Shown here: piece after piece, positions 27,158 to 36,760 of the stretch
Layout of the letters: the number at the start of each line of letters is the position of its first letter
How positions within the stretch are numbered: the stretch's first letter is position 1
Assembly: GCA_902785555.1 (NCBI GenBank)
Contig: CACZZB010000007.1
Location: 1-64,000 of the forward strand
DNA length: 64,000 bases
Direction: 5' to 3'
Source: an uncultured Ruminococcus sp.
GTDB lineage: Bacteria; Bacillota; Clostridia; Oscillospirales; Acutalibacteraceae
Position numbers and translations under genes: made by a program
The notes under the pieces: model-generated
Told to the model about the DNA's origin: nothing
What the model saw: only the letters and a program-made list of their open reading frames with translations
The model's database searches: none

Positions 27158-28453
27158 TCAACGAACAGTTACACTGAAATATTTTTTGGAAACAGTACCT
27201 TCAATATCCCTGACCTTAATGCAGATGTCATAATTTGTGTTCGTATATGGTCTGACAAGAATTTCATTGTTTTCTTTGTATCCCTGTCTTACAGTCCATT
27301 CGGATTCAGAGGCTTTTTTGTAAAGCACAGCATACTCATAAGCTCCTATACCACCTGTGGCAGAGCCTTTCACAGTCACGGTATTACCCTTTCTGATAAC
27401 AGTTTCCGAAATATCAGAAGTATTTTTAAGTTTCTCATTAACGTGTATCTCAAAAAATCTTTTTACAATTTTTCCGGTACCATCCTTGACTTTCACACAA
27501 ACGTCATAATCTGTCGCTTTTGCCGGCTTTACAGCAATAATATCATTCGTACTGTAATTTTGTTTGACTGTCCATTTTTTGTCTGATTTTTTCTTGTAGA
27601 GTACAGCATACGTATAGTTTCCGTCACCACCCTGTGCATATCCGTATACATTCAAAGTATTGCCAATTCGGATAATATCCGTTGACAAATTTGAATCATT
27701 TTCAAGCTCGGTAACGTATCTGCCCTTTTCTCCCAAAAGAGAATATGTACTTTTGATATACACTTCACCGTTATCGTTTTCATGAAACATTACCACATCT
27801 ACAAATTTATCGGGATTGGGAACAACAGCATACGTTTTTCCAAGAACAGCGTAATCAGTACCCTTATCGGTGTGCTTTTCACCCAAAAATGCAACAGGCA
27901 TACAACCCCATCCATCATACAATTCAAAAAATTTGTCATACACTTTCTGTACATTATCAGGTAAGCCGCAGCCACTAATATCGCTTGGTATTTCTGTACC
28001 GCCACAAACGGGATATTCCGGCAAAGTATATGAATTATTATATTCATAATCCTCCAAATCAAAATTCTCTATATAACTGATACGAGCCGGTTTTTGCACA
28101 TTGCTTCCAATCGGATTGGGGTCATAAACAATTACTTTTTTAAGTGAAATATTGCCATTGCCTGTCTGCTCCTGACAAATCAAATCATAATTATAGCCTG
28201 CTACAACCTGTATGCCATAGTATGCAATTGGAGTGAGAGGAAAACCATTATAGTTCTGCATTGCCTCATCAAATGCTCTTTGTACATAATAAGGCAAACA
28301 AGAACTTTCTGTTTTTACATCACTGACATACCACGAGTCATAAAGATTGATTGTTGCAGATGCAGATATACAACTGCATGAAATGACCGGTACGGTTATT
28401 GCCGCTGATAACAATACTGCAAATATTCTTTTCAAAAGCTTATTTTTATACAT
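27158..28453 (-). CDS. Secreted protein with two Ig-like repeats
   Basis: 431 residues. Signal peptide at 1-33 with a probable cut after SASA. Residues about 34-250 are a unique domain. Two repeats of about 85 residues follow (from about 258 and 345), each with RIGNTLNVYG or RKGNTVTVKG, GGDGNYTYAVLYKK or GGIGAYEYAVLYKK, and a final D..VKV.D segment. Such triple-Tyr-like or bacterial Ig-like repeats are common in secreted Ruminococcus proteins. No catalytic motif was seen. Confidence 0.72.
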   Translation of the reverse strand: MYKNKLLKRIFAVLLSAAITVPVISCSCISASATINLYDSWYVSDVKTESSCLPYYVQRAFDEAMQNYNGFPLTPIAYYGIQVVAGYNYDLICQEQTGNGNISLKKVIVYDPNPIGSNVQKPARISYIENFDLEDYEYNNSYTLPEYPVCGGTEIPSDISGCGLPDNVQKVYDKFFELYDGWGCMPVAFLGEKHTDKGTDYAVLGKTYAVVPNPDKFVDVVMFHENDNGEVYIKSTYSLLGEKGRYVTELENDSNLSTDIIRIGNTLNVYGYAQGGDGNYTYAVLYKKKSDKKWTVKQNYSTNDIIAVKPAKATDYDVCVKVKDGTGKIVKRFFEIHVNEKLKNTSDISETVIRKGNTVTVKGSATGGIGAYEYAVLYKKASESEWTVRQGYKENNEILVRPYTNTNYDICIKVRDIEGTVSKKYFSVTVR

Positions 28454-28686
28454 GATAAATGCCCTCTCAAATCTGTTTTTTAATGTATTATACTACATTC
28501 CGTATTTTATTGTTTATATATTATACTACATTTAATCAGATAATAAAAAAATTGTAAAAACATATAATTTTCTGATTCATTTTTTATTTACACCGTCAAT
28601 ACAACTTGTTTCATTTATTTGATATAATAGATATATCATAAAATGAAGCTGAAAATCTTCTGCATTAAACAAATTAAAGAAAGGTT

Positions 28687-29025
28687 GTGTTTATCATAAA
28701 AAGAAAAAGATTTAAGCGAACTATATTGACTTCTGCTATCGTTGGAACATCTTTAAGCATGAGTGGTTGTCTGGGAAATTTAGGCTGTGTATATGGTCCT
28801 CCCCCCGTACAACCCAATAATAACAGCGAAATAACCACACCTTCAAGTCAAGCTGAAAACTTCGACCCGTCTGATAATATTCCGCAAGATGTTTATGGAC
28901 CTCCTGTCGAGGAATCATTTAATGATGAAAGTCAGCTTCCGGATAAAACATCTTCAGAAGAAAACGACTTTGACCCATCCGATGAAATTCCTGCCCTTGT
29001 ATATGGACCTCCATCCGATATGTAA
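28687..29025 (+). CDS. VYGPP-repeat lipoprotein, likely radical-SAM peptide substrate
   Basis: 112 residues from a GTG start; AAAGAAAGG lies only a few nt upstream, so the start is not certain. A basic N-terminus and hydrophobic stretch end in the lipobox LSMSGC. The mature part is acidic and disordered and carries three VYGPP motifs, two in the repeat FDPSD..P..VYGPP. The next gene, 23 nt on, encodes a radical SAM/SPASM protein. I infer a ribosomally made, post-translationally modified lipoprotein, analogous to Bacteroidetes radical-SAM-associated lipoproteins, with VYGPP as the modification site. Confidence 0.68.
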   Translation: MFIIKRKRFKRTILTSAIVGTSLSMSGCLGNLGCVYGPPPVQPNNNSEITTPSSQAENFDPSDNIPQDVYGPPVEESFNDESQLPDKTSSEENDFDPSDEIPALVYGPPSDM

Positions 29026-29048
29026 TTTTATTAACGGAGGTAAATCAG

Positions 29049-30113
29049 GTGGAACAAATCACTAAAATTTCTCAGCTTACCGAGCTGGCAAAATATAAAG
29101 ATAATTTAAGAAAAGAACCTCAACTCAAGTTTCTGTTTTTTGAGCTTACAATGAACTGTAACGAACGATGTCTGCACTGTGGAAGCTACTGCGGAGATAT
29201 TAAATCGGAAGAAATACCCGTACAGAAATATTATAAATTACTCGACAAAGTAAAACAGGACTTTTCTCCTTTGCCTATGCTGTGTATTACAGGCGGAGAG
29301 CCTTTGCTCAGAAAAGATTTTTTTGACATAATGTCATACGCACACAAGCTCGGCTACAAATGGGGTATGACAAGCAACGCAACTCTTATATCAAACGATA
29401 TTGCAAAACGTCTTAAAGAATCAGGTATGAGTACAATATCTGTCAGTATTGACGGTCTTGAAAAAACACATGACAGTTTCCGAAGAACAAACGGCGGATT
29501 CAAAAAAGCTATTGACGGTATAAAAAATCTCCTGAAATATGATTTTTCGGAAGTACAGGTGACTACCGTAGTAACCAAAAAAAACATAGATGAACTTGAT
29601 GACCTTTTTGAACTTATGAAAGAACTTGATGTCGATTCATGGAGAGTAATAAATCTTGAACCTATTGGCAGAGCTCTTTTACTTGACGACTATATGCTCG
29701 ACAAACAGGACTATATCAGAATGTTTGACTTTATACGAACAAAGCGTAATGAAGGATACCCCCTTACATACGGCTGCACACATTATCTTGGTCTTGAATA
29801 TGAAAAAGCTGTAAGAGATTGGTATTTCATTTGTGCCGCCGGAGTATATACTGCAAGCATTATGGCAAACGGAGATATCGGTGCCTGTCTGGATATCGAA
29901 AGACGTTCCGAAACTATACAAGGCAATATACTAAAAGACGATTTTACGGATATATGGAAAAATCGCTTTAGAATATTCCGTACTCCTCTGTATAACAAAA
30001 ATGAAAAATGCAGTCACTGTGACTCAAAATATTTCTGCGGCGGAGGCTCATATCATAGTTGGGATTATTCTAACAATCAGCCGCTTGTATGCTTTAAAGA
30101 CATGATTTTCTGA
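29049..30113 (+). CDS. Radical SAM/SPASM peptide maturase
   Basis: 354 residues. The radical SAM cluster motif CNERCLHC is at residues 37-44, with the TGGEPLLR motif near 90. The C-terminal SPASM-like region carries the Cys set FICAAG, GACLD, KCSHCDSKYFC and VCF, able to bind auxiliary Fe-S clusters. The GTG at 29049 is preceded by ACGGAGG. By position it should modify the VYGPP lipoprotein, perhaps by C-C or C-O crosslinking as in other SPASM maturases. No transporter or protease gene is adjacent. Confidence 0.82.
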   Translation: MEQITKISQLTELAKYKDNLRKEPQLKFLFFELTMNCNERCLHCGSYCGDIKSEEIPVQKYYKLLDKVKQDFSPLPMLCITGGEPLLRKDFFDIMSYAHKLGYKWGMTSNATLISNDIAKRLKESGMSTISVSIDGLEKTHDSFRRTNGGFKKAIDGIKNLLKYDFSEVQVTTVVTKKNIDELDDLFELMKELDVDSWRVINLEPIGRALLLDDYMLDKQDYIRMFDFIRTKRNEGYPLTYGCTHYLGLEYEKAVRDWYFICAAGVYTASIMANGDIGACLDIERRSETIQGNILKDDFTDIWKNRFRIFRTPLYNKNEKCSHCDSKYFCGGGSYHSWDYSNNQPLVCFKDMIF

Positions 30114-30137
30114 ACATTCCATACCGCTTACAAACAT

Positions 30138-30190
30138 AAAAAAACACGATAGATTTGCTGTTTATGTCAACATTTCTACCGTGTTTTTTA
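30138..30190. terminator. Bidirectional terminator between radical SAM gene and rnr
   Basis: AAAAAACACGATAGA pairs, with one mismatch, with TCTACCGTGTTTTTT. The genes converge here. Confidence 0.75.
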
Positions 30191-30191
30191 A

Positions 30192-32309
30192 TTAATTTTT
30201 TAAAAGTGAAAAATCCACCGTACCGAGTGCTATCTCTGCCGCTTTTACTTCTATCGTAACGATATCGCCTATCGAATAGCTGACACCGCTTTTTCTGTCC
30301 TTGGTAGTTGTCGTACCGTTATATTCAAAATATGCCCTGTCATCATCTATCAGACTGACAAACCCCTCTATACCATTCTCTATTGCTACGAACAAGCCCT
30401 TATTTGTGATACCCGAAACTACTCCCTGATGTATCTCTCCGATATGCTTGGTCATATATTCAGCCGCATAGAATTTCTCACTCTCACGCTCCGCACGCAT
30501 GGCTCTGAGTTCCCTTTCGGATGACATCTTAGAAGATTTTTTTGCAAACTCATCATATTTTGAACTTATAATATCCACAGGTATTCCGCTGACAAGGTCA
30601 GTCAATATTCTATGGATAGATGTATCCGGATAACGCCTTATAGGAGAAGTAAAATGGCAATAATCTTCCAATGACAAACCAAAATGTCCCAAAGGTCTAT
30701 GGTCATACCTTGCTTTTGCCATTGAACGCAAAACCTGTGTAGAAATCAATCTTGAATACGGTGTTTCTTTAGCTTTATTTATAAGTGCGGCAAGGTCTGT
30801 CTGATGGACACCCTCTTTCAATCTTCTGCCGTTAAAACCGCACACTGCCGCAAGTTCAGCCAATGCTTCCAATTTATCCGGATCGGGAGCTTCATGAACT
30901 CTGTATACAAACGGTATACCTGCACTTTTCGCATATAATGCTGCTGCTCTGTTTGCCATTATCATAAACTGCTCAATAAGCTCCTCAGCATTTCCTCTGT
31001 CCCTTTCGGATACATCTATACATACCCCGTTTTCATCAAGTACAAATCTGAGTTCCGTACTCTCTATCTCCAATTCCCCACGCTGTTTTGCTTTAGATTT
31101 AAGAATCTCTGCCAATTCCTGTGCGGCGAATATTTCATCATAGACTTCGGAATATTTCTCTTTCAAGCTTTCATCTGCTGTACCGTCTATTATCTTGTTT
31201 ACTTCGGAATATACTCCTCTTACTTTTGAAACAATAACACTTTTCTCAAACCTGTAATCTATGAGTTCGGCTTTTTCATCAAGGGTCATTATCGCTGAAA
31301 ATGTAAGTTTTTTTGTATTTGCATTGAGTGAACAGCAGCCGTTTGATATCTCAACGGGCAACATAGGAATAACTCTGTCCGCAAAATATACCGACGTTCC
31401 TCTGTCCATAGCACTGTCATCAAGCAGTGTTCCTTCTCTCACATAATGCGATACATCCGCTATATGCACACCCAATTCCCAGCCCTTGTCGAGCTTTTTG
31501 ACGGAAATGGCATCATCAAGGTCTTTTGCATCTTCACCGTCTATTGTAAATATAGGCTCATCTCTCAAATCAAGTCTTTTAGCAATTTCATCATCAGTTA
31601 TAGGCATAGCCGCTGCCATAGCTGCTTCGTGCTTCACTGCAACCGTAAATTTTGTCGGTATCCCGTTGGCATCTATTATCGCATCTGCACATATCTTTGC
31701 ACTGTCAGCTGCACCATATATTTTTATAACTCGTGCATTGATTTTTTTAGTCTTTTTATCAAATGCTACTGCTGCTTTGACTTTATCACCGTTTTTGGCT
31801 TTCAGCGACCCACCTTTTACTATCGGCAAAGAGTGTGCAAATCCCGTATCAGGCTGAATCATACCGTCTTTACCGTATGGACTTTTTAAGTAAATACCCG
31901 TTATGATACGGCTGCCCTTTTCTATTATTTTATATACCTCTCCTGCCGGACCTTTCGGCTCCATTGTGATATTCCTCAGGATAACTGTATCTCCCGGCAT
32001 TGCTCCCTTATCGCTTGCACCCGGTATAAATACATCTGCTATACTTTCATCTTCGGGATGTGCAAAACAAAAACTTCCCGAATGTCTTACGATAGTCGCT
32101 CTCAGATATCCCTCATTTTTTGGCAACGAAATTTTCTTTTCCTTTCCGTTTTTAATAATTATAATATCTCCTTTGCTCTCAAGATACGATACTGCATTAT
32201 TAAAATCCTCAGTATCCATGCCCGACATCAGCCATAGTTCTTTCCTATCCAAAGCTTCATTTTTCTCGTTTAATATATCTATTATGGTTTTATTATCTTC
32301 TGTATTCAT
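30192..32309 (-). CDS. rnr: Ribonuclease R
   Basis: 705 residues, full length for the VacB/RNase R exoribonuclease. Cold-shock-like domains at about 65-225, the RNB catalytic domain at about 245-575 with the acidic cluster FTIDGEDAKDLDDAIS, and a C-terminal S1 domain (GVVSGITNKGLFVAIENGIE). It degrades structured RNA 3' to 5' in the cytoplasm. It follows degV and a 45-codon gene at 1 nt. Confidence 0.96.
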   Translation of the reverse strand: MNTEDNKTIIDILNEKNEALDRKELWLMSGMDTEDFNNAVSYLESKGDIIIIKNGKEKKISLPKNEGYLRATIVRHSGSFCFAHPEDESIADVFIPGASDKGAMPGDTVILRNITMEPKGPAGEVYKIIEKGSRIITGIYLKSPYGKDGMIQPDTGFAHSLPIVKGGSLKAKNGDKVKAAVAFDKKTKKINARVIKIYGAADSAKICADAIIDANGIPTKFTVAVKHEAAMAAAMPITDDEIAKRLDLRDEPIFTIDGEDAKDLDDAISVKKLDKGWELGVHIADVSHYVREGTLLDDSAMDRGTSVYFADRVIPMLPVEISNGCCSLNANTKKLTFSAIMTLDEKAELIDYRFEKSVIVSKVRGVYSEVNKIIDGTADESLKEKYSEVYDEIFAAQELAEILKSKAKQRGELEIESTELRFVLDENGVCIDVSERDRGNAEELIEQFMIMANRAAALYAKSAGIPFVYRVHEAPDPDKLEALAELAAVCGFNGRRLKEGVHQTDLAALINKAKETPYSRLISTQVLRSMAKARYDHRPLGHFGLSLEDYCHFTSPIRRYPDTSIHRILTDLVSGIPVDIISSKYDEFAKKSSKMSSERELRAMRAERESEKFYAAEYMTKHIGEIHQGVVSGITNKGLFVAIENGIEGFVSLIDDDRAYFEYNGTTTTKDRKSGVSYSIGDIVTIEVKAAEIALGTVDFSLLKN

Positions 32310-32310
32310 C

Positions 32311-32448
32311 TCATTCTCCTATCCATTTTTTAAAACAAATATCAAAGTTTTCTTCATAATCGCCTGTTCCGTATCTTAAACCGTTCTTTACAATCATAAC
32401 GGAATATTCTTTGATACCAACAATACTGTCTTTTGAAAAATTAAACAT
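32311..32448 (-). CDS. Small unknown protein (45 residues)
   Basis: An intact 45-codon frame lies between degV and rnr: it starts 3 nt after the degV stop and ends 1 nt before the rnr start. The product begins MFNFSKDSIVGIKEYSVMIV and ends CFKKWIGE. No good ribosome site; translation would rely on coupling. Not recognised. Confidence 0.45.
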   Translation of the reverse strand: MFNFSKDSIVGIKEYSVMIVKNGLRYGTGDYEENFDICFKKWIGE

Positions 32449-32451
32449 AAA

Positions 32452-33306
32452 TTATTCCGTCATAAAAAGTATACCCAAAGTTCCCGGTCCACAATGTGAC
32501 GATATTGTACAACTTGCACGTTCTATGAATATCTCCGTAAAATAGTGCAGTTTTTCCAATTCACTTTTCACTATCTCTACATATTCATTTCCTATTCCTG
32601 CATGAGTTATGAATATCTTGTCATTTCTGATATTATCATATTTTTCAAGCTGCTCATGCACATATTGTACAAGCACATTCTCCAATTTTCCTCTGTATTT
32701 CTTACCGACTGTCATTGAGCCATCTTTATTTGACACTTCGATACAAGGTTTTAATTTAAGCAGATTTGCACCAAGCATTGCAAGGGTGGAACATCTGCCG
32801 CCTGCTCTTAAATAATCCAATTTATCTATTATAAAACTCGAATGGCATTTCGGGATAAGTTTTTTTATCTCCTCAACAATGTCAAATGCCGACATTCCCT
32901 TAGCTATCCTTTTGGCTGTTTCTATAACAAGATGTCCGCTGCCTGACGATAAATTGCATGAATCTATCGGATAAACGTGACCGTCAAACTCTTTGGCTGC
33001 CGTTACACAATTCTGATATGATGACGATATTGCAGAACCTAAATTTATATGTATTATATCATAGCCTTTTTCTATCAACGGTTTGAATTTATCTATATAT
33101 TCCTGAGTATTTATAGCCGCTGTTTTTGGGAGTTTTCCTGTTTTGGCGAAATTTTCATATATATCATCCGGCTTTATATTTACTCCGTCATCATAGCTCT
33201 TATCTTCAAGAACTATATGCAGCGGCATCAATTCCGCTTTGTATCTTTCAAGAAGTTCTCCGGATATATCACAAGTACTGTCGGCACTCAAAAATATCTT
33301 TGCCAT
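32452..33306 (-). CDS. DegV-family fatty-acid-binding protein
   Basis: 284 residues. SADSTCDIS at the N-terminus, TAAINTQEY, SAISSSYQN, and the fatty acid pocket motif KLDYLRAGGRCS identify the DegV/FakB fold. The family presents fatty acids to FakA kinase; a fakA gene is not in the window. It lies 4 nt downstream of dnaI. Confidence 0.9.
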   Translation of the reverse strand: MAKIFLSADSTCDISGELLERYKAELMPLHIVLEDKSYDDGVNIKPDDIYENFAKTGKLPKTAAINTQEYIDKFKPLIEKGYDIIHINLGSAISSSYQNCVTAAKEFDGHVYPIDSCNLSSGSGHLVIETAKRIAKGMSAFDIVEEIKKLIPKCHSSFIIDKLDYLRAGGRCSTLAMLGANLLKLKPCIEVSNKDGSMTVGKKYRGKLENVLVQYVHEQLEKYDNIRNDKIFITHAGIGNEYVEIVKSELEKLHYFTEIFIERASCTISSHCGPGTLGILFMTE

Positions 33307-33310
33307 TTTT

Positions 33311-34291
33311 TTACACCTCTTTATTACTATTTGAATAACTTTCCAATGCCTGCTTTAATCTTATATCACTCCCTTTAAAATACATTCTTTTATAAGAACC
33401 TAATATCCTTGATGCGATTCTCTGATCATAGTATTGACGAATCTCGTCTCCGTTAAAATTAGTACTTATTATTGTCGGTTTGGATGTTATCAGTCTTTTA
33501 TTTATTATCGTATACAAGGTCGACATAACAAATGAAGTCATGAATTCTGTTCCGAGGTCATCAAAAATCAAAAGGTCACATTCAGCCAATGAGCGTTCAG
33601 TATCATCTATACTTTGGTTAAAACGCTCGTTTTCCATTTTCCTGCAAACTATCGGAGCAGATACATATATTACACCATATCCCTTGTCAACAGCTGATTT
33701 TGCTATTGCAAGAGACAAATGTGTCTTTCCGAGACCGGAATCACCCATCATCAAAATACTTGGAGAACTCACCGAAAAATCATTGGCATATTTCTTACAA
33801 TAATCCAATATCTTATCCATTGTTTCACGATAATCTTCTTCATAATATTCAAGCAAAAATGTGTCAAAATCACGCAAGCTCAAACTCGACGAATTATTTA
33901 TCCTTTCATATTCAAAATCCCTTATGAGATTTTTCATACAAATACACATCCTGTCATTTGCATATCCTGTATCCTGACACTTTTCACACTCATACCATCT
34001 TTCAAGATAATTTGCCGGAAATTTGAATCCCGCTATTATATCATCAAGTCTTTTTTGAGTTGCAAGATTCTGTTTTCTGAGATTTTCAAGTTCTGTTTTG
34101 ACATCTTTTCCGTTATATACCGCTCTGGCTGCATTTATGGACGTTCTGGCGATTTTTCTTTCAAGTTCCCTCGCTTCGGGTGAACGTCCGAAAAGTATTG
34201 CTCGTCTTTGTTCAAGAGCCTTTTCACTTTCCAGTCTTTTCCTATCCAAAATAGCTTTTGCTTTTAAATAAGATTCTCTTGAATATCCCAT
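33311..34291 (-). CDS. DnaC/DnaI-type helicase loader ATPase
   Basis: 326 residues. An N-terminal coiled-coil and a zinc-binding set (CEKCQDTGY, CICMK) precede an AAA+ domain with Walker A GDSGLGKTH and Walker B LLIFDDLGTE. It sits 3 nt after a DnaD-like gene, the usual primosome pair in Clostridia. It loads the replicative helicase at origins and restart sites. Confidence 0.92.
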   Translation of the reverse strand: MGYSRESYLKAKAILDRKRLESEKALEQRRAILFGRSPEARELERKIARTSINAARAVYNGKDVKTELENLRKQNLATQKRLDDIIAGFKFPANYLERWYECEKCQDTGYANDRMCICMKNLIRDFEYERINNSSSLSLRDFDTFLLEYYEEDYRETMDKILDYCKKYANDFSVSSPSILMMGDSGLGKTHLSLAIAKSAVDKGYGVIYVSAPIVCRKMENERFNQSIDDTERSLAECDLLIFDDLGTEFMTSFVMSTLYTIINKRLITSKPTIISTNFNGDEIRQYYDQRIASRILGSYKRMYFKGSDIRLKQALESYSNSNKEV

Positions 34292-34294
34292 AAT

Positions 34295-35284
34295 TTATAC
34301 CTCATCTACTACACTAAATCTTTTAAGCATTTCCCAATCGGCATTTGAACGGTCATCATTTTTTTTGTAAGATTTACGTTTACTCTCCGTTTCCTTGCGT
34401 GCCTGTTCAACAGTCCGTATTCCTTTATTGTGCCAGTTTTCGATGATTTTTTTCATATATCCCGGCTGATATTTTCCCAAACTATCAACGCACGCTTCAT
34501 AAGCATATCTTATGAGTTCTTCACTCAGTCCCCACTGGTCTATCCACAATTCGGCTGTATTTATTTCCTGTTCGGTAGGAGTATGATAATCTCCTATAAT
34601 TTTCTGTATTTTTATTGCAGATTTGCTTCCCGCCTCAAGCCGTTTTATTTCCTTATCTGCCTTGTCAAGGTCAAATATTTCCTTTTTCCACCATATATCT
34701 GCCATGTGCTGTATAGATTTTGTATAGCATCTGTCTACACTTTTTAAATACTGCATTATCATTATTATTATTTCTATCGGCATACCATAATTATCATGTA
34801 TAAAAAGCAATATTGATTTATCATTAAAGCTTGTCATTCTTCCATACAAACTGTCTGCCATATTCATCAAATATGCAATATTCTTATCTTCTGCTATCCT
34901 TTGGGCAGTATATTCAAAATCTATTTTATTTGAATTGACAATTTTCTTTTCTTCTTTTTTATCATCTTCTTTTTCTTCGGACACAATATCCGCTGTACTT
35001 TCATCTTTATCCTGATTTTTCGATTCAGCAGGCTTTATCTCGCTTCCGTTCAAAGAAATAACTCCGACCTGTATCCAATACTGCATACAATCCTTTACAT
35101 CTGCCGGATGCATATTCAATGCTTTTGATATATCATTTATATCGAATTTTTCTCCGCTATGCCTTAATATCCAAAGTATCACTTTCAGCTGAGTTGCACC
35201 TGCAAGCTTTATATGTTCGTCAACTATAACGCTCGGCACAGCAAATACACTGTTCCATATTCCCAAATTTATACTGTACTCCAC
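34295..35284 (-). CDS. DnaD-domain replication initiation protein
   Basis: 329 residues. A winged-helix N-terminus (residues 20-80), a Lys/Glu linker (85-115), and two DnaD/DnaB C-terminal-like units at about 130-205 and 225-305 (ELIRYAYEACVDSLGKYQPG, YMKKIIENWHNKGI). It helps load the helicase with the next gene. Confidence 0.88.
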   Translation of the reverse strand: MEYSINLGIWNSVFAVPSVIVDEHIKLAGATQLKVILWILRHSGEKFDINDISKALNMHPADVKDCMQYWIQVGVISLNGSEIKPAESKNQDKDESTADIVSEEKEDDKKEEKKIVNSNKIDFEYTAQRIAEDKNIAYLMNMADSLYGRMTSFNDKSILLFIHDNYGMPIEIIIMIMQYLKSVDRCYTKSIQHMADIWWKKEIFDLDKADKEIKRLEAGSKSAIKIQKIIGDYHTPTEQEINTAELWIDQWGLSEELIRYAYEACVDSLGKYQPGYMKKIIENWHNKGIRTVEQARKETESKRKSYKKNDDRSNADWEMLKRFSVVDEV

Positions 35285-35328
35285 GATAGATCCTCCTACA
35301 TTTATTATACCACTTTTTATTTATCCAA

Positions 35329-36675
35329 TCAACTTTTACATATATTTTTATCCATTTTTTCTGCATATTCCAACAAAATATCTTTTTTATTCTCTATTTC
35401 TTCATCTATCACTTTGATAAGCAACTGATTCAGACAATACCCTATTTCCCTGCCGTTTGTTATGCCTATATCTTTCAAATCCTGTCCGTTTATCTTCAAC
35501 ATTTTAAGCGTGAAATCATTATTATTCTCACGCTCCTTATTATACATTTCTTCAAGAAAATCTATATATTCCAACGTTTCCTTGAGATAATCCTCACTCT
35601 GAGCCTTTGCATCTGCTCTTTTCAGTTCAAGAAGATGCGGAAACAGTTCCATTCCGGACTGTGCCATCAGATGCCTTATACTCTTTTTTACGAACGGTCT
35701 TACATCATGAAATCTTATCAGCCTGCAAACATTTGCAATCGTCTTATTATCACTCTTTAGTCTTTTTAATGCTCTCTCTGCAATAACCGCACTCATTTCG
35801 GGATGTCCGTGAAAATGTCCTATTCCATTTTCATCCATGATAAACTTTGCCGGTTTGCCTATATCGTGAAAAAATGCCGCTAATCTTAATTCTTTTTCCG
35901 CTCTTATACCCGACACTACTTTCACTGTATGTGTCCAGACATCATATACATGATGCGGATTATGCTGTTCAAATCCTATCATAGGTTTTATCTCGGGCAC
36001 TATTTCCGCTATTACATCAGAGTATTCAAGCAATATTGCTTCAACATTCTTTCCCTCAAGTATCTTTATAAACTCCGACATTATTCTTTCTTTTGAGATA
36101 TTTTTGAGCAGATAAGCATTTTTATGTATACTTTTTGCAGTCCTTTTTTCGATATCAAATCCCAATACACTTGAAAATCTCAATGCCCTTAATATCCTCA
36201 GTGCATCTTCACCGAATCTTCTGTCAGGACTTCCGACACATCTTATTATCTTATTATCTATATCATCAATACCATGAAAATTATCTTGCAATCCCCTTTC
36301 TTCACTGTATGCAAGTGCATTTATCGTAAAATCTCTCCTTGACAGGTCTTCGTTCAAGTCCCTAACAAATGTCACACTTTCGGGATGACGATTATCGGTA
36401 TATTCACCGTCAGTACGAAAGGTCGTTATCTCATAATTTTCTCCGTCAACTCTTACAGTAACCGTACCATGCTTTATACCGTTTTTGATTATATTATCTT
36501 TATCAAGACACAAAAGCGTTTCTTCGGGCAATGCCGATGTACATATATCCCAATCATTCGGTTCTTTACCCATTACGCTGTCCCTTACACATCCACCTAC
36601 TGCATACGCCTCATATCCCCTTTCTTCCAATTTCTTTATTATATTATTGACCGATGACGGAATATCTATCTTCAT
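35329..36675 (-). CDS. cca: CCA tRNA nucleotidyltransferase
   Basis: 448 residues. The polymerase beta head has AVGGCVRDSVMGKEPNDWDI, the RRDFTINALAY motif and RRFGEDALRILRALRF. A C-terminal HD domain (FFHDIGKP, then H..H) follows. It adds or repairs the 3' CCA of tRNA. It starts the run to dnaD, dnaI and degV. Confidence 0.95.
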   Translation of the reverse strand: MKIDIPSSVNNIIKKLEERGYEAYAVGGCVRDSVMGKEPNDWDICTSALPEETLLCLDKDNIIKNGIKHGTVTVRVDGENYEITTFRTDGEYTDNRHPESVTFVRDLNEDLSRRDFTINALAYSEERGLQDNFHGIDDIDNKIIRCVGSPDRRFGEDALRILRALRFSSVLGFDIEKRTAKSIHKNAYLLKNISKERIMSEFIKILEGKNVEAILLEYSDVIAEIVPEIKPMIGFEQHNPHHVYDVWTHTVKVVSGIRAEKELRLAAFFHDIGKPAKFIMDENGIGHFHGHPEMSAVIAERALKRLKSDNKTIANVCRLIRFHDVRPFVKKSIRHLMAQSGMELFPHLLELKRADAKAQSEDYLKETLEYIDFLEEMYNKERENNNDFTLKMLKINGQDLKDIGITNGREIGYCLNQLLIKVIDEEIENKKDILLEYAEKMDKNICKS

Positions 36676-36692
36676 TTTTTATACCTCCCCTT

Positions 36693-36736
36693 AAAAACAA
36701 AGCATCTCCAATGCCTGTTATAACATTGAAGATGCT
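36693..36736 (-). terminator. Terminator after secG
   Basis: AGCATCTCCAATG (36701-36713) pairs with CATTGAAGATGCT (36724-36736) with one mismatch; the minus strand then has TTGTTTTT. Confidence 0.8.
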
Positions 36737-36760
36737 ATCCCCATCAATTTTGCAACTATA

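Noticed and set aside
31446-31889. Plus-strand frames opposite rnr
   Set aside because: RNase R motifs on the minus strand explain the open frames as shadows.
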